From contig CM060833.1 in the NCBI GenBank assembly GCA_030762175.1, forward strand, positions 165,515,001 through 165,579,000: 64,000 bases of DNA, read 5' to 3'. Within the stretch, counting starts at the first letter, position 1. Each line of letters begins with the position of its first letter. Below the pieces are notes generated by a model. It was not told the origin of the DNA. It did not search any database and was given only the letters and a program-made list of their open reading frames with translations. This stretch comes from Metallyticus violacea. Taxonomy: Eukaryota > Arthropoda > Insecta > Mantodea > Metallyticidae. A program made the translations under genes and the position numbers. Shown piece by piece: positions 23,110 through 36,119 of this stretch.

Positions 23110-26100
23110 TAAATATGATGGGTTATGTTAAAGGAAAAATAACAATGAAGATTGGTGTGTTGTCAATACCCTTTTCCCATTCGTGCATTGTTTCAATGAT
23201 TGTCAGTTATAAATCTTGAGAGAATGTCTTTTTATATGTTCATTACATATTTAACATGGTCCAGCTTTGGAAGTAATTCAGGTATCTGTGACATTCCGTT
23301 AAAATATAATTGTCCGAGCATTAACACTCTGTCATAATGGAGGATTACAATGGCACGTTTATAATTTATAAACTTCCAGTTATGCAACATTTAAATATAA
23401 TTAATAATGCCGCTGTTAGAAAAAGCAATAGCGATTATAAAAGGAAAGGTAAATAAACATATAAAAGATCAAATTATGTAAATTCTAAAACGCATACAAC
23501 AAGGTAAATGATAGATATAATACATTTCTACCTTATTTAGTATATTTAATATATATGTTATGGTAAGTATAACTAAATGGCAATTATACATAATAGGCGT
23601 TTACTATAAACACTCATCAATAACTATTATAAGTTTAGTAAATATATACAGTTGAATTATTCGTTTTAAAGAGATTTTAGCAAATGTTCGAAATGGGCTG
23701 GTTTATTGAAAATGGGAATTATAAATGCAGGTTCATTGAAAGTATAATTATAAATGTAAGAATAATCCAAACTTTCAAAGTGAGTAAACATTTTAATATA
23801 TGGCATATGCTTAATTTTATTGACGGTTTAAAACAATTTCCTACCCAATCGCAGTTTGTATACAGTAGTGGAAATTGGTTAACACGCAATTCCGATAAGA
23901 CTGGGTTAAAATTTCGCTTACACAAGTAATTGAGAGTGCTCTGTCGTGTTTATTAGTCAACATTTCAGTTGTTTTTTTTTTATAGAATGTGCTTACTAGC
24001 TCTTCTACTATACAGTATGCCTACCGAGAGCGAGATAGAAAGTATTTATGGTTGTTATATCCAAAAGAAATAGTACAAGTGCTGTAGGACAGAATTTCAT
24101 GCTAGATTTCAAGAGTAATATAGGGAAGTGCAAGTGGGAAAACAAAGCTCAAACTCAAAGTGTTTTCATTGACATGAAGCCGAGACAGCAAGGAATATAA
24201 AGCTATTCAGCTGTTGTCCATATAAAGTTACTGCTGAACCCATTGTCTCAAAGTTGAGGGCAGGCAGTACCACGAGTACAACATTAATTACTATTTACTA
24301 TTAATAAATAACGAAAGAAAAAAATCACTAAGTTCCGACCGCGCGAAACGATTTCCTTCCGTGGCCGTTACACAGTAACTTTCAGTCGTTCAAAATCAAC
24401 CCTGTATAGCTCTCAAAACAAATGTAGTATACTTGCAATATCAAAGTGGCAATTGTCAGTAATGCCAATAGAGAAGAGTAAAATATGGGTTTAGCACTAT
24501 TTCATGAATGGAATAAGAATAAAAGTGAGATATATTTGAAATTCGAGCGCAGAATATTAACACTTGTTATGCTTATGAATATTCTATTCAGAAACCGTGA
24601 GACTGAAATGGACAAAAATCGACTATTGCAATCGCTACTGTTTGATTTTCTAATACCAACCAAGAAAAACAAAACAAACAATAAATAAATACGTAACATA
24701 CTGCGTCTCTATTTTTGATTGTATTCTGTGGTTTGAAATACCTAATGATAAGATCGATTTGCACATTTGACGCAACACAAAACGCTCCTTCATTTTGCGT
24801 TATGATTGTCGATTGTCCATGCTTTTGTTGCTATCATTAGCTCCCCACCGCTTCAAGAAAAGGTCAGGGATGCGTGTTCAGGAATTATTTAGTGGAGATA
24901 TAGAGTTGGCTACACTGACCACAAGACAAATGCACGTCGATTGATAGAACGGATTTGATATTTTTTTTTCCTCATAATCCGGCTGTGATTGGTCAGAATT
25001 CCAAATTTTGTTTCGTTTCATTGGTCTATTTTAAGATGACTTCACATGAGTGAAATACTCACGTTCGTAATTCGTTCTAACTGTATCTCATATCATAAGT
25101 ATTCTGGAGCAAAAAAGTTGCGCAGACACTGTACTGGCAATAAATGATGTTATAACTGGTTATCACACATTTATTCCCGTCCTATGTTTGCGATATGATT
25201 ACTTGTTATATATTTATCTGATTGGCGATACGCCGTGCTTTGATATATGGCTAAAAGCGATACTATGCTATGTCTGAACTTTGAAATGCCTTAATACCCT
25301 ATGCTTAACTATGATAACTATTTACATTATAATAATTAAACCTTTAGCTTCATAGGAAACCGCATTAACCGCGACGTTAAAGGCTGCATGGAGTGGAGAT
25401 GAAAGAAGGAATGCTGCTGGTTCCGAAAGAACATGGCATCTCTAAGATCTGCAAGCCAGCAGTTTGTGATCTTTATAAGCAATATATCATGTTCTCGTCC
25501 TATTTTTGTATTTATTACTACCTACTTTACTAGTTCCCTTAATTAATTCCTCTCCTATTTTGGTTCTTTGTACCTATTTTTTCTTTTTCCCCTACCCTCC
25601 TATCCAAACCTGTTATTTCTTTATCTAAGGTTTTCTTTTACTTTTATTTCAGCCATTCTGTATTTTCCCTTTTTCTTCTTCATGTATATATGCAGTAATC
25701 ACTTTTTTTACTTTGACAGATGTTCGGTTCCTAATACCCAAGGCGTTCTGTCCAAATAGTAATCTTTTCGAAAACCTCTTTCTTCCTCTGGTCTCCTGTG
25801 TGCTTTTCCTGCATGGCTTTGTCTCTCATTCCCTTCTTTTGCTAGTTGAAGACAGTTTTTAGATGTATATGTCATCCTTTGGATTTGCCAACACTCTTCT
25901 GAGCTGGTGTGTGTTAACAGTAAAAATGAAACATAGATTTTTTTTCAAATAATATTTATGTCTCTAAAATTTTCTTTTTTTATTTACGAGTAGTGACTTT
26001 TGTCAACGTTTATCATTTTACAGTGTTTTACAGTTTTGAAATACAAATGAAGTTAAATAAAATCAAGTAAATAAAACATAAAAGGTTGGCTAGACTTGTT

Positions 26101-26640
26101 CTAGAAATACCTACACAGGGCTTATAATTCAAAATAATTAAACATTTAAAATAAATTTAATTTAAACAAGAACTCGTCAATCCAGATATTAGTGGGCAAG
26201 TTTCAATTTTAAGTTTTACCCCAGAAACATTGAAAATTCACATGGCACCCCTACCGTTTATATTTAACTTTTAAAGGGGTGTAGGTGTATATTGATATCC
26301 CTTCTTTTGTTCCCCATCGTTGCCTGGAAACCTGGGCTATTTTTACTGTTCGAATTTAAACAGAATAAATGTTAATTAGTAGATGGTTAAAAAAATTATT
26401 TTCGGTGATATGAAAATTATTAATATTGCTATAGTATATTGCATTTCGCAACCCCTGACTAATTTACTTACATTCTGTCCTCTTGTGAGTTATACATAAT
26501 TTTGAAACAATTTATCACCAAAATACCACAATTATATTCTTTTATTACAAAGTTTATATTATTATTCAGTCCAAATTCAAATAATAATGACAGTAGACCG
26601 GTTGCCAGGAAAATATATATAAAACGATATTATTTCAAGC
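23110..26640. other. Long unassigned AT-rich region
   Basis: About 3.5 kb without a recognisable gene or repeat. The small open frames on both strands at 23684-23929 and 24485-24699 overlap each other and show no family signal. Confidence 0.45.
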
Positions 26641-26648
26641 GTATATCT

Positions 26649-26932
26649 ACCGCCACGGGTGGCCGAGGTCGTTAAGGCGCGGGCTCGTGAGCGGGAGGTC
26701 TGGGGTTCGAATCCCTCCAGGACCGTCCTCCCTGACTGAGGTTTTTTCCAGGTTTTCCTCAGTCCTCATAACTGGCAAATGCCGGGGAGGTACCCTAAAC
26801 CTAGGCCTGAACGTTTCCTTCCTTAAAAAAAAAATCCTTTCCCAATGTATCATTTCATCTCATGTATTATAAGTGTTACCGCCTGTGACGCCTCAGTAGT
26901 AAAAACAGGCGTTAAACACCATTTAAAAAAAA
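26649..26932 (+). mobile_element. SINE-B copy 2, full length with target-site duplication
   Basis: Reference-quality copy. The head accgccacgggtggccgag carries the A box (tggccgaggtcgttaagg) and B box ggttcgaatcc, giving a Ser/Leu-tRNA-like promoter region that lacks the long variable arm. The body has the ttttttccaggttttcctc block, an internal A run and the tail caggcgttaaacacc plus A run. gtatatct flanks it at 26641-26648 and 26933-26940. Confidence 0.93.
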
Positions 26933-26940
26933 GTATATCT

Positions 26941-27493
26941 TCTTTAAAATTTAACAATAGAACGCCCAATGGAGGTCAGTTGACCGCTTTTGATTTTCGA
27001 ACGCTCATATTTTCACTGTTTTTTGTGGGGGGAAGTATTTTTCTATGGTTTTGTGACTTTTAATCCCTTTTAATGACGTTTAACTCACTTTTTATGTATT
27101 TTAGGGGTAACTTTTTAAAATAATAGGAAATTTACCATCTATTCCCGGAGGCGGGAAATTTACCTCTTCCTTACACACGTTTTTTATGACATTTATTGCG
27201 TAGTTCTAATCGACAATAATCATCACTGCGCAACAAACATGTTTCAAACTCATTGTAGCGTAGTGCGTGAGTCGTTGTTTATCAGTTCTTGTATCAGTGT
27301 CTAAAATGTCGCTTACCTTTTTATATTCACGCAGTTTTCCTAGACTACTGTCACCATCTCTCATGGCTGATTATAGGGGCGAAAGAAAATGTACGGCTGC
27401 TAAACTCAAAACATTTTAAATAGCGTTATGTAAGAAAAACAAAACCAAAGACAGTTGTTCGACATGTAAACATGTTTACATGACAGTTAAAGT
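26941..27493. other. Unassigned spacer
   Basis: No gene recognised. Confidence 0.45.
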
Positions 27494-27856
27494 TGATCCT
27501 CGTCGTGTAGTGGTAACCATACTTGCCTTCTAAACTCAAGACCGCTGGTTCAAACATTTGCTTATGCCATTTTACGGTCCATTCCTAATAAATTAGGAGG
27601 TATTATTGCTCTAGTTATATCAATTGCAATTCTATTCCCGTCCATGGATTTTTGGGAGTAAAAATCCTAAGTATGGCTTCCTTCGGAAGGGAAGTAAAAC
27701 CGTGGATCCCATGTCGTATATTTACGGCACGAAAAAGAACCTCAAGCCTGAAAGAAGAGACCTCTGAGCAAAATTCGTCGGTCGTTTCACGCCCCGATTT
27801 GAATGGGACGCTGATGACCTGAGATGTTAAAGAGCGCCGTAAATAAAACAAAAAAA
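27494..27856 (+). mobile_element. SINE-A copy 6, head interrupted by mitochondrial DNA
   Basis: Head from gttgatcctcgtcgtgtagtgg to the B box remnant ggttcaaac (27548-27555). Then about 82 bp of foreign sequence (separate entry), then the SINE resumes at cgtccatggatttttggg and runs through a normal body and tail. About 14 bp of SINE (the cccggccaggaccg region) is replaced by the patch. Confidence 0.9.
27556..27637 (+). other. Nuclear copy of mitochondrial DNA: cytochrome b fragment
   Basis: The patch inside SINE-A copy 6 reads without a stop in the frame starting at 27557. The residues [12 protein letters not shown] followed by [12 protein letters not shown] are the well-known conserved segment near the C-terminal part of mitochondrial cytochrome b (the '[10 protein letters not shown]' block and the next membrane helix). 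SINE sequence on both sides shows the patch was inserted after the SINE. Mitochondrial DNA fragments are known to be captured as filler during repair of double-strand breaks (established knowledge); the loss of about 14 bp of SINE at the join fits that. AT-rich codon choice fits insect mitochondria. Confidence 0.85.
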
Positions 27857-29087
27857 GGCAGTTCACCTATACATCTTGACTGGTATTTTTAAATATTATA
27901 AAAGTTATGACAACTGCAAGTCGCTCAGGTATTAAAGTGAATTACTGCATACATTCAGAAAGAAGGCGTGCAAATACAATTATAAAACTCACTATCAATT
28001 ATAAATGATCAAAACATTAAATACGTAAACTATAAAAATTATAAATTAAAACAGGCTCAGAATATTTAGAAAATCATTCAGGGCCCGTGCACTCAATAAC
28101 TTGGAAGTTTTTTTGCTGATACCTGAGTCTTGTACCTTTCCATTTATATTTGTTTCTTGAATTCGCAAACCCAGGTTTATAAACGGAGTCTTTTGATCAT
28201 TTCACTCTTCTGGCCTCTTATAAAATTTTGGGCATTAAAGAAATGGAAGAGGAGAAGACCTCTTTGTAAAGTTTCCTGGCTTTGGATGTTCCTTGCTCTT
28301 TTCGAATAGAGCAGATGTTGATTAACGACAGACATGTCTAAAGCAGTTGCTTTGGGAAAATGTTGAGTAGGCTCTGTCTGTTCTAATGTTAATAGCTCCT
28401 ATTCAATTAGGACTCCGTTCAGCTGACTTAAAAGTTTCAATAGAACTTGAATATGGTACGTCATGCACGAGTAGTCAGTAATATCGCCTCAGTTGGGGTC
28501 AGATATTCTTAATTTGGGTTTCTTTCGTGGTTTCCTGTTTGGCTTAAGTGATGCTGGGATGGGTATTTACTTTCACTCTCCCATTCCATATCACTTTACT
28601 CCATGAGGTCTGTTACAGGACGAAGTGGGCTGGTGCGGTGTGACGGTGGCTTGCGTTTTTGGAAAAATTTACGTACTGGCCGACTGGTAAGAAATGACCC
28701 ATCTAAGCGACTCTTTAAGTTCTGTCGGCGACCGCCTGGTGTCTGCCTCACTTCATCCTGTCTTACCGCAGGTATCACAACCATCGGTGCAGGCACAAAC
28801 GTCCAGCCATTGAGTAAGAATGAAGGATTGAAATATCCTCCACCGACACTAAAAATCCAATCCAATCAGCCAAGTCTACAACAACACTTTTTTTGCCAAC
28901 AGTTAATAATTACAGTAATCCTATATTTTCATATGCGGTTAAATCAGTTCTTTTCCTTTTCTCTTTGTGATAAATTAAAAAAGTATAAAGGTTTTATATA
29001 GATTACATAACATGAAATTATATGTCTGTATAACAAAATTATGGCTTTCTCATATTATCTGCGTATCGAAACAGCGAACCATGTGTC
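27857..29087. other. Unassigned region with a moderately GC-rich stretch
   Basis: No gene recognised. 28490-28880 is richer in GC than its flanks and open on both strands (plus 28603-29001, minus 28596-28865), but the translations match no family I know. It could be part of an unrecognised repeat. Confidence 0.4.
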
Positions 29088-29370
29088 GGTTCTGGTGGTA
29101 TAGTGGTAACCATACTTGGCTCCTAAGCCCAAGATCGTGGGTTCCATCCCGGCCAGGAACGATGTATTTTTTCGGGGGTAAAAATCCTAAGTATGGCTTC
29201 CTTCGGAAGGGAAGTAAAGCTGTGGGTCCCATGTCGTACATTTACGGCATGTAAAAGAACTTCAAGCCTGAAAAAAAAAGGCCTCTAGCAAAATTTATCG
29301 GTCGTTTCACCTTGAATTAGACAATGGCCTGAGATGTTAAAGAGCGTCGTAAAATAAACTAAATATAATA
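29088..29370 (+). mobile_element. SINE-A copy 7
   Basis: Nearly full length, with head ggttctggtggtatagtgg, B box ggttccatccc (one position off), and body. The 3' part has lost short blocks (gcctctagcaaaa; tttcaccttgaattag), so it is somewhat older. The tail is taaaataaactaaatata. No clear duplication. Confidence 0.9.
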
Positions 29371-30928
29371 AATATTTCTCTGATTAGATTTATTCGTATT
29401 ACAGTCTCAGTGTGTGTGTGTGTGTTTTAATCTAGTGTGCAATACATGACAAGCAAAACATGTCTACACGAAAACTAATAAATTAAATGCTTCAATGTGG
29501 TTACCTTCAAGTGCTTAACTTTCACAAATACTTTGTTTTACGCTATATTACCAACACAATTAACGAATTTCTGAAATATAGTGACACACTAACTTGACAG
29601 AGCTACCAACATTCATTTCACAAGTAAAATTCTTGTCAATGATTAGAGACTATTGATCTTAAAAAACTTAAAAATTCCAATATTCCTCTAACTAAAATAC
29701 TCAGACAAATTGAAATCAAACCTTTGTTTATAACGCTTTATATATAAGAGAAACAAATGCCAAAACTAATATAGAAAACTTCATTTCATTATAAAATATA
29801 TTTAGGTGGCCAAATACTTGTTCGTTTTAATGCCTCTTGCAGGTAAAATTAAGCAAGTAAAACTAAATGAGTATTTTGTCTTCGTTCAAAACGCTTTAAT
29901 AATAGATACTGTGCAGCGGACAAGTTTGTACAAGACACATATCAAATAAAAGTAAAGGGGGGTGTATATGAATTAGAACGATATTGAAATGTACAGTTTT
30001 TGTTTTGCGTTCTAACAAAATATCTGTCTGCTATGTCCAAGTGAAACTGACATTGTTTATTTGTATTAAACCATTCGTTCGACTCTTAAGATGATGAACA
30101 ATATCGGGAATTGAAACGCAGCCTCGGGCACAGATGTATATTGTCAGTAATGTTCATTTAGTGCAGTGCTGCTCAATAGGTGGGAGGAGATGTGAAATGT
30201 TGTGCCATTATTAAACCTGATGAACAGCGCGCGCGCTCATTCTTTCAGCCCCGTTTAAATTTCCCCTCCAGCTTCTCCTCAACTAAAGTGCAGTTCTGTT
30301 TGAATAACTGTAACCATCAGCGATTCAAAAGTAAACAACGAAATGCCACTGCATGCACGTATGTAAACTCTTTATGTACCTAACGAGTTCATTTCTTGCT
30401 GCTATAATTTGAGAATATCTGCAACCCGTCGTTTCTTAATGAGCAACTCATACAAAAGCGTAGAAAGGTACACAAAACATTGCGTAGTTTATATACCAGA
30501 CTTGCCAAATCGACTTATTTGCTGCTAACATTCCTAACCTCTAACCTTTACAGCAAGATGTAGCAATAACTGAAACTTTAAAAAAAAAATCATTATGAAG
30601 AATATTAGGAAGATTATAAAAACTGCGAAAAAGATTTACTATCATTGAGAAGTCCTATTATAAAATCAGAACTATTTATGTGGTATTGCAAAAATGTAAA
30701 TAGCTTAAATTTTCAAGACCAAGATCTAATCACATTAATAATGGAGAAAAAATAAATAACCTCAAATAATATTACCAATATATTCCTTTAAATTTTATGC
30801 AAAAAAAAAACTAATTTTTTAAACTAAAATGATCTAGTAGTTCAACACAAAATACATTCATCAAGACGAAATGATCAGCAAATGTTTAAAAGTTAGTTAT
30901 TATTCATTAATCATCGAGTACACCAGTG
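29371..30928. other. Unassigned AT-rich region
   Basis: No gene recognised. A (GT)n run lies at about 29408-29424. Confidence 0.45.
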
Positions 30929-30943
30929 CTCAAAATTAACTGC

Positions 30944-31507
30944 CCCTAGTGCCCGAGGTCGTTAAGGCACGAACTCATGAGCGGGAGGTCTGGGGTTCGA
31001 TTCCTACTAGGACGGTTTCTTCCAGGTTTTCCTCAGTCCTCATAAATGGCAAATGCCGGGGAGGTACAGTAAACTTAGGCCTGGAACGTTTCCTTCTTAA
31101 AAAAAAATTCCCTCCCAACTAATCATTTCAACTCGTGCATCATCACCGCCACCGCCACGGGTGGCCGAGGTCGTTAAGGCACGGATTCGTGAGCGGGAGG
31201 TCTGCGGTTCGAATCCCGCCAGGACCGTCCTCCCTGACTGGGGTTTTTTCCAGGTTTTCCTCAGTCTTCATAACTGGCAAATGCCGGGGAGGTACCTAAA
31301 CTTAGGCCTGGAACGCTTCCTACCTTAAAAAAAAAAATATCCTTTCCCAATTTATCATTTCATTTCATGTATCATCAGTGTCCACCGCCTGTGGTGCCTC
31401 AGTAGTAAAAACGGGCGTTAAACACTACTCAAAAAAAAAAAAAAAATCATCACCGCCTGTGGTGCCTCAGTAGTAAAAACGGGCGTTAAACACTATTAAA
31501 AAAAGTT
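30944..31507 (+). mobile_element. SINE-B copy 3, split by a second SINE-B
   Basis: Outer copy: 30944-31150 and 31447-31507. A perfect 15-bp duplication (ctcaaaattaactgc) flanks the whole at 30929-30943 and 31508-31522. The first part runs from the head (gtgcccgaggtcgttaagg) through the internal A run to catcaccgcc. The second part resumes with the tail (ctgtggtgcctcagtag ... cgggcgttaaacac). Confidence 0.92.
31151..31446 (+). mobile_element. SINE-B copy 4, nested inside copy 3
   Basis: Full-length inner copy with intact A and B boxes (ggttcgaatcc) and a 16-base A tail. tcatcaccgcc stands on both sides (31140-31150 and 31447-31457), a perfect 11-bp duplication made from the host SINE's own sequence. 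The insertion must be younger than copy 3. Confidence 0.94.
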
Positions 31508-31635
31508 CTCAAAATTAACTGCAAAAACTAAAATGTCATCACATTGCAGGCAGACAAATTGTCTGTAATATGCGGTAGGCAACTGCTGTGTATTAACACA
31601 ACGCGGCGGCTAATGGTAAATTCTCCATAACACAG

Positions 31636-31906
31636 TCACTCTTTAACTTCTCGTATCATCAGCGACCCATTCAATTCAGAGCGTGAAAAGGCCGGCAACT
31701 TTTGCTCAGAGGTCTCTTCTTTCAGGCTTGAGATTCTTTATCGTGCCGTAAATGTACGACACGGGACCCGCGCCTTTACTTCTCTTCCGAAGGAAGCCAT
31801 ACTTAGGATATTTACGCCCGAAAAAATCCATCGATCCTGGCCGGGTTTGAACTCGCGACCTTGGGTTTAGAAGATAAGTGTGGTTACCACAACACCACCA
31901 GAACCG
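31636..31906 (-). mobile_element. SINE-A copy 8
   Basis: Minus-strand, near full length: tail side cactctttaacttctc, body, then reversed head with B box (gtttgaactcgcg, mutated) and aacaccaccagaaccga. No clear duplication. Confidence 0.9.
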
Positions 31907-32416
31907 ACACTCCGGTCAGCCTACAGAGTTGCTTCTGTTTACGTTTTTCCAGTTATCGTTGAGTCATTGATGTTTAGTCATTTATGCAATGAATGTCTAT
32001 AATTTGGCATTTTTGGGTAAGCCTTTATTATTCTATTGCTAAATCTTTGCTTATAAAAGGTGGCCAATTACATTCACATACAACTTTTAACAACATTTTC
32101 GAAAACATGTTTAAATTTGGGAAAGTAATATCGTTTTTAAACTTACAAATAAATTTCTGTCAAGATTAAATAAAACGTGTGTGTCCGTGGTATGTTTTGT
32201 GACTTGCTAAGGTGTTTGATTTTGTTAAACTTGAAATTCTAGTAGAAAAATTAAGTGCTGTGGAATAAAAATAATAAAGTGTAGTCTTGTTCATTTCATA
32301 CCTTCATACTAATATAACAATAGATACAAGTAAGCATTTCCAGCTTAACGAGTGTAGTATTTCAAGATAGGGAGCTTTTCAACGTTAAGTTAAAATCTTG
32401 CTCCATTGCTCATAAA
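31907..32416. other. Unassigned spacer
   Basis: No gene recognised. Confidence 0.45.
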
Positions 32417-32570
32417 ACCGCCACCGACACCCTAAACTTAGGCCTGGAACGTTTCCTTCCTTAAAAAATCCTTTCCCAATATATCATTTCATTTTATGTA
32501 GCATCTGTGTCCACCGCATGTGGTGCCTCTGTAGCAAAAACGGGCGTTAAACACCATTTAAAAAATAATT
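32417..32570 (+). mobile_element. SINE-B copy 5, internally deleted
   Basis: Only the first bases of the head (accgccac) remain before the sequence jumps to caccctaaacttaggcctgg and then the usual 3' half (gcaaaaacgggcgttaaacacc plus A run). Promoter boxes are gone. Confidence 0.88.
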
Positions 32571-33615
32571 ATATAATTATATAATATTATATATATTATA
32601 ATCTGCCAGTATAAATGAAAAACAGCTACCACTGTTCCTTTTGCTGAAACAAAAGTGTAATAATTTCTAGAATCCTATCTAAAAATCTTGTGGAAAAATA
32701 AATTAATGTTTATTATTTTGTGTGAATTATATAAAAGTGTTAACAAATTATTATTAAGTCTAGATCGTCTAATTCAAAATATATCAATAATATTCCCACA
32801 TCACATGAAAATATTAAAAAGCATACACTAGATAACATAGTTATACCAACTTTAAAAATGTTTATAAAGGCAGACACTTCACAGGCCAATATATTATACC
32901 AAAACTAAAATCATCCGCCCACGTGCTTCTGATGCAACTCTCAAAACAACGTATTAGAATATTTGCCCCTTAATAATGAATTGTGGTTTAATATTTTAGG
33001 GGAACGCTGTTAAAATGAAACTATTATTATATTACAATGCGCAGATTCTGTGGTACAAATAATAGAAAACGTTGTACAAGTCTATTTCGAAGCATTTTGA
33101 CACTTTCTTGTGAATATACCTTTTCTCTGTGAAGCGTTATATAAATAGTAACCAAATATACAGCATAAACATCAGAAAAAGTGTAATATTCATATATCCA
33201 CTGCAAATGTTTCTTCTAAAAGTAGTTAATTAGGAATATATCACAATACAACTTGTATGCTCTCCGTTAGTTTCAAATTATTATCATCCAATGATAGGGA
33301 ATGATTCAAATATGATTTTATACAAAACATATGCGCAACAATATCTATTATTTTTACAAACGAATTTTGAAATAAATCAAGTTAAAATAGCATTCCGCTA
33401 TAAGACAATATGTCTAATATGAAAATATAGTGTTTTTATAACTGTATTGGCTAGTTGTGTGCGGTTTTTTCCCCTTAATTATTTATTTTATTCTTTATTT
33501 ATTATTTCGCCAGGAAATGGACCGAATTTCTCAAAATGAACTATGAATGATGAATAATTTCCTATAGAAATGCCAAAAACGTATGGAGAATGAATTTACA
33601 CTGCTGCCACGCACA
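32571..33615. other. Unassigned, very AT-rich
   Basis: No gene recognised. Begins with an imperfect attatata-rich simple stretch at about 32566-32602. Confidence 0.5.
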
Positions 33616-33621
33616 GTAGTT

Positions 33622-34135
33622 CGGCACTCTCCGCTGCCGCTCGGGACTTGCAGCAGCTAGCAGCACGAGTTGCACTTTATTTCCGTGCTCCGTGTAAGGG
33701 CAAGTTACGGTAGAGACAGCAAATTGTATTATTTGTTGTTAAACATAATGTAACCCATGCGTTGTCCTCCCTAACTTTTAAATATAAATTGATAGGGGAT
33801 TGTTAGGCGGGTAAAATATTGTAACGGGGCAAATCTGCTGTTATTGGAATTCGCAATTAATTCATATATGTATATATTAACCTCGGGTAAATCCTAGAAA
33901 CCGGTGGACCCAGTGCTTTTCGTAAATATAAATTGATAGGGGCGGATAAATTACTGTAATGGGGCAAATCTCCTTTGATTGTAGCAGAAAAAAAATTAAT
34001 AAACATCAATTTATAGCGCATTTTGTACATGGTACTATTCGCTTGTTTACTACCTTCGGCTCTCTCCGCCGTCGCTCGGGACTTGCAGCAGCAAGCAGCA
34101 AAAGTTGCATTTGAAATCCGTGCTCCGTGTATGGA
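33622..34135 (+). repeat. Two pairs of local direct duplications in A-B-B-A order
   Basis: Segment A (about 78 bp, with gctcgggacttgcagcagc and ccgtgctccgtgta) lies at 33622-33700 and 34057-34135. Segment B (about 50 bp, starting aaatataaattgatagggg and ending ggggcaaatct) lies at 33779-33835 and 33925-33972. All are in the same orientation. No coding content. Confidence 0.8.
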
Positions 34136-34448
34136 TAAACTCTTCCATAGAGCTCAGCTGAGTTCTGATTGACTGATTTCTTAAGTTTAACTTAGACGTA
34201 TACGCAAAATCTTGGACCTTGCAAGCTTCTAAGTTTACGTCTAATTGTACGTTTATTTTTATGTTTATGTGATTCATTGTGAATGGTTCTATTACAATAC
34301 ATAGCATCTAAGTTCACGTTACGTTTTCATGGTGAATAGGACCTATAACTTATTCATGGTATCATTCATGTAGGGTCAATATTAGTGCACTTTTTTTAAT
34401 TGAATATTCAGTAAGAATATTTACATACTGTTCATAAATATCTGCAAC

Positions 34449-34483
<35 letters not shown>

Positions 34484-36119
34484 AGCGTAAATAATAAATT
34501 CTGTACACTTAGCAAGTGAAGTTCCACAAGCAACTTTGAGTGTTCATGTTCTTAAGTTGTTATATGTTTGTGTTTTAAAATATCTGTTCACTTCTAGTGA
34601 CGTTTCAAAAATTGTTTTTCTGATAGTATCGGATAAAAAAAACGTGGTGTTCTATTTAAATGAATCAAATCGATACATACGTAGCACTATGTTTATAAAC
34701 GGCTCTTCCTTGTTACTAATGGACTCTGAGATTACACTCTCTCTGACCCACATATGAAAGGCAGCAAAATATACAAAACTCCAAAAGTGAGCCCAGTATG
34801 CACCTCTGGAACTGGGTGCCGATCCTGAAAATATTGACATCTGTTGATGGCAATAAAACCTATAACATTTTCTAATTCATGCCATTTTATCAATAGTCGG
34901 TGCTTAAATAATAATATAATTAATATTCTTAACGATTTTGGTCAGATTTTATAAGTGATGTTCCAGCATCTGTGACAAAAAGAGAATAAACAGTTTAACA
35001 GTTGTATTAAATGCAGATAAGATTTTCTACAGTACCAAATATAGTTTTAATAATAAAAGATCTCAACCATACAGCTTCCGTCTATTAAGCTTGTCTTGGT
35101 CGCTTTCTTGTGACGTAGAAAAAGCAAGAAATACAGACTAAATAAATAAACAAACAAGATGGAATTTCAAGGATGTGCACGGAATAGAGAGTTAATTGGC
35201 AACAGGCCAATTACAAGAAAAGGAGGTCTTTCTCCCAGCGCCCAAGAGCATCTTGTTAAGGAATCATCCCCTTTGTGGTAAAGTGTTTTCGTGGCTTTAA
35301 TTAATTCCTTCGTCGCCCTCTGATGCACTTACATGGGAACTCACATTGCGTTTATAGGCAGCCCTCGATGTGCCGCTCAGTAAACAAAGGAACAACACTG
35401 TGCCGTACGGTAGTATATGCTAACTGGATCAAAGCCGTTTGATGTTGCTAGACAAGACAACAAGTGATTTAAGTTACAATACAGTACACAAATAGCGTCA
35501 TTGATGTCTGCTGGATGACAATGTGTTTGATGTACCTATAAGTAGTTGAAGGGGATACACGAGTGACGTAAAGCGGGTAAAACTCCTTAAAGAGATCAAC
35601 TTTCTTTACCATTCTGTTCATCTGCCTTAAATGTTGCACAGTGGGGATGAACAGTTCCAGAGCAAAGTGTCCCTTAAATTGCGGGTGAAAATATACATGA
35701 AATTACTTTCTTTATATAGTTTTAATTATTTGAAATTAACATAAAATTAAAATACTCCTGCACATTAGCATCCTATCAAAATAGGGAGTTCAGTACCATA
35801 AGTACTTGAGCTAAAACTAAAAAAATGAAAAACAACCGACCATCAAAGTTAAAACCAGGTAGAAAAGCAAAGCAAAGGAATGGGCTGTGAGTAGGAAATA
35901 TACTGAGCCAGAATCGGGTGGCAGGATTGAAGATGATGCAGGTTTTTCTAGTGTTATGGAGTTGATACTCAGTACTTTCTTTGTTTTGATTGCTGCCTTA
36001 TTGTTGGCAATAGACGGAAAAGAATTAAATCCAGGTCAAAACGCAGTGAATGCAAAAGCAACCTCAGAACAGAAATGTTTTACAGCAACTGTTCGAAATG
36101 TTCAATTAAGCAGGACAAG
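34136..36119. other. Unassigned region with (TC)n microsatellite
   Basis: A (TC)14 run lies at 34452-34479. No gene recognised; the plus frame at 35887-36138 is open but matches nothing known. Confidence 0.5.

Noticed and set aside
28603..29001. 132-codon plus-strand open frame
   Set aside because: No family resemblance, and the overlapping minus frame is also open; kept only as an unassigned GC-richer stretch.
30165..30215. cagtgctgctcaat text resembling a hAT terminal repeat
   Set aside because: No matching inverted end or 8-bp duplication was found nearby.
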